A stretch of 10,995 bases of DNA from DAOTUL01 sp034437435. Its GTDB lineage: Bacteria; Chloroflexota; Anaerolineae; Aggregatilineales; Phototrophicaceae. The stretch is taken from NCBI GenBank assembly GCA_964417785.1, contig CAYQJO010000150.1, positions 1 through 10,995 of the forward strand. The letters are read 5' to 3'. Shown here piece by piece: positions 7,303-10,995 of this stretch. A model generated the notes under the pieces. That model was not told where the DNA came from. It did not search any database and saw only the letters and a list, made by a program, of their open reading frames with translations. Each line of letters opens with the position of its first letter. Position 1 is the first letter of the stretch. The translations under genes were made by a program, and so were the position numbers.

Positions 7303-9473
7303 TGCCTGATTTCACCAAAATCGACTACAAGTCCGATTATCCCCGCCAGACGAAAGCCGAATGGCGGGCGATGGTCGAGAAAGAGACCGGCAAATCGCCA
7401 GAGGAGTTTGTCTGGCATACGCTGGAGCAGATCGACGTCGATCCACTCTATATGGCGGAGGACATCGCTGAGTTTGAACACCTGGGGTTTGTAGCCGGGA
7501 TTCCGCCATATCTACGTGGACCCTACCCGGCCATGTACGCACAGCGCCCCTGGACGGTTCGCCAGTATGCCGGTTTTTCTACCGCCGAAGAGAGCAACGC
7601 TTTTTACCGGCGCAATCTGGCCGCTGGACAAAAAGGGTTATCAGTTGCCTTTGATTTGGCGACTCATCGCGGTTACGACTCGGATCACCCGCGTGTGGTA
7701 GGCGATGTGGGCAAAGCCGGTGTTGCCATCGACTCGATTCTGGACATGAAGATTCTCTTCGATGGTATCCCGCTGGACCAGATGTCGGTTTCGATGACGA
7801 TGAACGGTGCAGTGCTGCCGGTGATGGCTTTTTACATTGTGGCGGCGGAGGAACAGGGCGTGCCGCAGTCCAAGCTGACCGGGACCATCCAGAACGACAT
7901 CCTCAAAGAGTATATGGTGCGCAACACCTACATCTATCCGCCGGAACCCTCTATGCGCATCATCGCCGATATTTTCGCCTTCACGGCCCAGAATATGCCG
8001 CGTTTCAACAGCATCAGCATCTCCGGCTATCATATGCAGGAAGCCGGTGCCACTGCCGACATCGAACTGGCGTATACGCTGGCCGACGGCCTGGAATATG
8101 TGCGGACGGGTTTGCAGGCGGGCATGAGCATTGACCAGTTTGCACCGCGTCTCTCGTTTTTCTGGGCCATCGGCATGAACTACTTCATGGAAATTGCCAA
8201 GCTGCGGGCCGGTCGCCTGATCTGGTCCAAACTCATCAAACAGTTCGATCCGCAGAACCCGAAGTCGATGGCGCTACGCACACACTCACAGACCTCCGGT
8301 TGGAGCCTGACCGAGCAGGACCCGTTCAACAATGTGGCGCGGACCTGTATCGAGGCGATGGCGGCGGTGCTGGGCCACACCCAATCGCTGCATACTAACG
8401 CCTTAGACGAAGCGATTGCGCTGCCAACCGACTTCTCGGCGCGGATCGCCCGCAATACGCAATTGTTCCTGCAAGATGAGACTGGTATCTGCGCTGTCGC
8501 TGACCCCTGGGGTGGTTCGTACTACGTGGAGACACTCACTCATGATCTGGTGCGTCGCGCCTGGGAGCATATCGAAGAAGTTGAATCGCTCGGTGGTATG
8601 GCGAAGGCTATCGAGACTGGCCTGCCCAAGATGCGCATTGAAGAAGCAGCGGCCCGACGGCAGGCGCATATCGATTCGGGCAAGGAGACAATTGTCGGGG
8701 TCAACCGTTATCGTCTGTCACATGAGGACCCGCTGGATATTCTGGAGGTCGATAACACGGCTGTGCGTGAATCACAACTCAAGCGGCTGGCGAAGCTCAG
8801 AGCCGAACGGGATGATGCGAAAGTCGAAGCGTCACTCAATGCACTGACGGTTTCGGCGGAGAGCGGCGAGGGCAATCTACTGGCGCTGGCAGTGGAGGCT
8901 GCCCGTGTCCGTGCCAGTCTGGGCGAGATTTCCGATGCGCTGGAAAATGTATGGGGTCGCCATAAAGCGATTATCCGGTCGATTTCCGGTGTCTACAGCA
9001 CCGAGTTCGGCGAGGAAGAGGAGGTCGCCCATGTGCGCCAGATGACCGATGACTTCGAGATGCGCGAGGGTCGCCGGCCACGCATCATGGTTGCCAAGAT
9101 GGGCCAGGACGGGCATGATCGTGGGGCCAAAGTGATCGCCACCGCCTTTGCTGACCTGGGCTTCGATGTGGACATCGGGCCGTTATTTCAGACACCGGAG
9201 GAGGTCGCCCGGCAGGCGATGGAGAATGACGTGCATGTTGTCGGCATCAGTTCGCTGGCAGCGGGACACAAAACACTTCTGCCGCAGCTTGTAGACGAAC
9301 TGAAAAAACTGGGTCGCGAGGACATCATGGTGGTCATTGGCGGTGTGATCCCGGCGCAGGATTACGAGTTTCTGTACGAATACGGTGCGGCGGCCATCTT
9401 CGGACCGGGTACGGTAATCCCGGTGGCGGCCCAGCGGATTCTGACTGAGTTGAGCAAACGCACTTATGCCTGA
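7302..9473 (+). CDS. mutB: Methylmalonyl-CoA mutase large (alpha) subunit, adenosylcobalamin-dependent and catalytic
   Basis: This subunit interconverts (R)-methylmalonyl-CoA and succinyl-CoA by radical carbon-skeleton rearrangement in the cytoplasm, linking propionyl-CoA to the TCA cycle. The 723 residues match the family. The TIM-barrel domain covers about 35-560 and the cobalamin-binding domain about 592-720. Key residues fall at the same numbers as in Propionibacterium shermanii MutB: Tyr89 (RQYAGFSTAEESN), Gln197, Arg207 and His244 (SGYHMQEAGAT). Tyr89 and Arg207 separate true methylmalonyl-CoA mutases from isobutyryl-CoA and related mutases. The B12 motif DGHDRG is at 603-608 with lower-ligand His605, preceded by Lys599; SLAAGH (651-656) and GGVIP (680-684) complete the fold. 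ATG 7302 overlaps the mutA stop by one base, with GGAG at 7288-7291. A longer reading from 7251 would lie inside mutA. The two-subunit form differs from the single-chain homodimers of E. coli and mitochondria. Confidence 0.97.
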   Translation: MPDFTKIDYKSDYPRQTKAEWRAMVEKETGKSPEEFVWHTLEQIDVDPLYMAEDIAEFEHLGFVAGIPPYLRGPYPAMYAQRPWTVRQYAGFSTAEESNAFYRRNLAAGQKGLSVAFDLATHRGYDSDHPRVVGDVGKAGVAIDSILDMKILFDGIPLDQMSVSMTMNGAVLPVMAFYIVAAEEQGVPQSKLTGTIQNDILKEYMVRNTYIYPPEPSMRIIADIFAFTAQNMPRFNSISISGYHMQEAGATADIELAYTLADGLEYVRTGLQAGMSIDQFAPRLSFFWAIGMNYFMEIAKLRAGRLIWSKLIKQFDPQNPKSMALRTHSQTSGWSLTEQDPFNNVARTCIEAMAAVLGHTQSLHTNALDEAIALPTDFSARIARNTQLFLQDETGICAVADPWGGSYYVETLTHDLVRRAWEHIEEVESLGGMAKAIETGLPKMRIEEAAARRQAHIDSGKETIVGVNRYRLSHEDPLDILEVDNTAVRESQLKRLAKLRAERDDAKVEASLNALTVSAESGEGNLLALAVEAARVRASLGEISDALENVWGRHKAIIRSISGVYSTEFGEEEEVAHVRQMTDDFEMREGRRPRIMVAKMGQDGHDRGAKVIATAFADLGFDVDIGPLFQTPEEVARQAMENDVHVVGISSLAAGHKTLLPQLVDELKKLGREDIMVVIGGVIPAQDYEFLYEYGAAAIFGPGTVIPVAAQRILTELSKRTYA

Positions 9474-10566
9474 TAAAAGACCGGAATGGGTGCCACCAGA
9501 AGGTGGTGAGGCTTATGCTTCGCGGGTTATGCAGGGCATTGTTGGCGGCCAGGAGCCGAACAGCGAGTATTATGCAGCCGCACGGCGACGCCTGCTTCCG
9601 GTCGAAACATATGTAGACGGTGTGCAGGCCGGAGATCGTAACATCCTGGCTCGCACGATCACGCTGGTGGAGAGCAACGCACCGGCCCATCTCGATACCG
9701 CACAAGAGGTACTGCGTCAGTTGCTCCCCCACACCGGAAGGGCGATGCGGGTGGGAATTACCGGGGTTCCAGGAGCCGGAAAAAGCACGCTGATTGAGGC
9801 ATTGGGGATGTTCCTCATCGAGCAAGGTCATAAGGTGGCGGTGCTGACCGTCGATCCGACCAGCAGTGTCACACGCGGCAGCATCCTGGGGGATAAGACG
9901 CGCATGGAAGCGCTCTCGCGCCAACCGGATGCATTTATCCGCCCATCGCCGACCGGTGGAATGCTCGGTGGTGTGGCCCGGAAGACTCGCGAGTCCATGC
10001 TGGTGTGTGAGGCGGCGGGTTTCGATGTGGTGCTGGTGGAGACGGTCGGCACCGGCCAGAGCGAAATCACGGTGCGTTCGATGGTCGATTTCTTTCTGCT
10101 GGTGCTGATTCCCGGCGGTGGGGATGAGCTTCAGGGAATCAAGAAAGGCGTGGTTGAACTGGCCGATGTGGTGGTCATCAACAAGGCCGACGGCGATAAT
10201 CAAATCAAGGCCGACGCGGCGCGGGTGGAATACAATCGGGCGCTGCACTATCTGACTCCGGCGACGCACGGCTGGACTCCCCGTGCGTATACGGCCTCGG
10301 CGCTGACCGGGATGGGGGTTGCCAACATCTGGGATGTAGTTGAGCGCTTCCGGACGAAGATGGCGGAATCGGGTGTGTTCGATGCCCGCCGCCGAGAACA
10401 GAATCGGGAATGGCTGCACACGCTGGTCGAAGACCAACTGCGTGCTTATTTCTACGATCACCCGGCGGTCAAAGCCGCCCTGCCGGAAATCGAGCAGGCG
10501 GTAACCGAGGGAACGCTGCCAGCGACAGCAGCGGCGCGTGAACTCTTACGGACGGTGACAGAATGA
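9466..10566 (+). CDS. meaB: MeaB-type GTPase chaperone of methylmalonyl-CoA mutase
   Basis: This is a G3E-family P-loop GTPase that assists adenosylcobalamin loading into methylmalonyl-CoA mutase and protects the enzyme from inactivation during turnover (MeaB/ArgK/MMAA family, cytoplasmic). Of its 366 residues, the G domain shows Walker A GVPGAGKST (100-108), VDPTSS (129-134), GDKTRM (142-147), ETVGTGQSE (192-200), the guanine-specificity motif NKAD (239-242) and the SAL loop (278-280). Residues 305-365 match the C-terminal dimerisation helices. The N-terminus is somewhat longer than in many bacterial homologues: about 30 Pro/Gly-rich residues precede the first helix. ATG 9466 overlaps the end of mutB by 8 bases, and no good ribosome-binding site is visible. 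Met22 (9529) is an alternative start, also without a site. Adjacency to mutAB settles the MeaB assignment over other G3E GTPases such as HypB or UreG. Confidence 0.96.
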   Translation: MPDKRPEWVPPEGGEAYASRVMQGIVGGQEPNSEYYAAARRRLLPVETYVDGVQAGDRNILARTITLVESNAPAHLDTAQEVLRQLLPHTGRAMRVGITGVPGAGKSTLIEALGMFLIEQGHKVAVLTVDPTSSVTRGSILGDKTRMEALSRQPDAFIRPSPTGGMLGGVARKTRESMLVCEAAGFDVVLVETVGTGQSEITVRSMVDFFLLVLIPGGGDELQGIKKGVVELADVVVINKADGDNQIKADAARVEYNRALHYLTPATHGWTPRAYTASALTGMGVANIWDVVERFRTKMAESGVFDARRREQNREWLHTLVEDQLRAYFYDHPAVKAALPEIEQAVTEGTLPATAAARELLRTVTE

Positions 10567-10995
10567 CGGCTGATGAACTTATCCACCTGCTTCAACTGGA
10601 ACCGCTGCCCGGTGAAGGTGGCCTGTATGCTGAGTCGTATCGTTCTGTTGAGACGTTCAATCCGGTCGGCTACGGCGGTGAACGGTCTTTCGGAACGGCG
10701 ATTTACTATCTGCTGACGCCGGATACCTTTTCGGCGCTGCATAGACTGGCGACCGATGAAGTTTACCATTTCTATTTGGGTGATCCGGTTGAGATGCTCA
10801 ATCTCTATCCGGATGGTCGCGCCGAACGGGTTATTCTTGGTCAGGAGGTATTAAACGGCCAGCGAGTTCAGCATGTGGTGCCGCGTGGCGTGTGGCAGGG
10901 GAGCCGCGTGCTGGCTGGTGGTAGCTTTGCGCTGATGGGGGCGACCATGGCTCCCGGCTTTTCGCTCGATGATTACGAGCATGGTGATTTGAATG
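10563..10995 (+). CDS. DUF985/cupin_5 family protein, 3' end beyond the window
   Basis: This is a single-domain cupin of unknown biochemical role, related to yeast YML079W. The 144 residues seen begin MTADELIHLLQLEP and contain the family's GGLYAESYRS (19-28), the TAIYYLLTPDTFSALHR stretch (45-61), the DEVYHFYLGDP core (65-75) and the C-terminal APGFSLDDYEHGD (130-142). Homologues usually run to about 160 residues, so perhaps 15-25 are missing past the edge. His60, Glu66 and His69 could line the barrel, but ligand and catalysis are unknown. ATG 10563 overlaps the meaB stop in an ATGA arrangement, so it is probably translated with meaB. Sugar epimerase-like or ligand-binding roles have been suggested for the fold. 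A link to the mutase pathway rests only on the gene order. Confidence 0.85.
   Translation, partial: MTADELIHLLQLEPLPGEGGLYAESYRSVETFNPVGYGGERSFGTAIYYLLTPDTFSALHRLATDEVYHFYLGDPVEMLNLYPDGRAERVILGQEVLNGQRVQHVVPRGVWQGSRVLAGGSFALMGATMAPGFSLDDYEHGDLN

Noticed and set aside
6229..8240. Similar stretches in mutA and mutB (around 6256-6306 and 8182-8229) that look like a direct repeat.
   Set aside because: They are the same conserved protein segment in paralogous subunits and have diverged at the DNA level, so this is ancient duplication and not a repeat element.
9334..10461. A 375-codon open frame on the minus strand opposite meaB.
   Set aside because: It is antisense to a clearly conserved GTPase, and its translation shows no domain and a His/Arg/Gln-rich composition typical of shadow frames in GC-rich DNA.
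1..10995. CRISPR arrays, tRNA or rRNA genes, insertion sequences, phage or defence genes.
   Set aside because: I saw no repeat-spacer pattern, RNA gene signature, transposase, integrase or nuclease; nearly all bases are accounted for by metabolic genes.

Overview
The window is about 11 kb of densely packed, moderately GC-rich bacterial DNA. Every gene is on the + strand. It holds two gene groups separated by one 110-base gap (5378-5487). No tRNA, rRNA, CRISPR array, insertion sequence or phage gene is visible. Gene content and protein style fit a Chloroflexota (Anaerolineae-like) bacterium or a similar Gram-positive-type heterotroph. The features behind that are a CoxS-CoxL-type fusion beside a separate FAD subunit, a Bmp-type ABC ATPase, and a MutA/MutB/MeaB cluster. 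The taxonomic call is an inference and is not proven here.

Region 1 (1-5377) looks like the end of an uptake-and-oxidation operon. It starts with a two-domain ATPase of the simple-sugar/nucleoside (BMP-dependent) ABC importer family (25-1566). An FAD subunit of a xanthine dehydrogenase-type molybdenum hydroxylase follows (1651-2556). Last is a 935-residue protein that fuses the two-[2Fe-2S] domain to the molybdopterin catalytic domain (2570-5377). Residues equivalent to bovine xanthine oxidoreductase Gln767, Glu802, Arg880, Arg912 and Glu1261 all appear to be present, so a purine or purine-like substrate is the best guess. The transporter's permeases and binding protein are not in the window and may lie upstream. 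A strong hairpin followed by a T-tract (5393-5431) ends the group.

Region 2 (5488-10995) is a methylmalonyl-CoA mutase operon. It contains the small, B12-free subunit MutA, the large catalytic subunit MutB, the GTPase chaperone MeaB, and a DUF985/cupin_5 protein cut by the window edge. The genes overlap by 1, 8 and 4 bases, so translation is probably coupled. MutB keeps the residues that define methylmalonyl-CoA specificity (Tyr89, Arg207, Gln197, His244) and the B12 DxHxxG motif. MutA has lost that motif. Together the enzymes interconvert methylmalonyl-CoA and succinyl-CoA, linking propionyl-CoA metabolism to the TCA cycle. MeaB loads and protects the cobalamin cofactor.

Most of the window is recognisable metabolism. 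The points most worth a second look are the split/fused architecture and purine-type active site of the hydroxylase, its pairing with a Bmp-type transporter ATPase, and the unexplained cupin protein coupled to MeaB.
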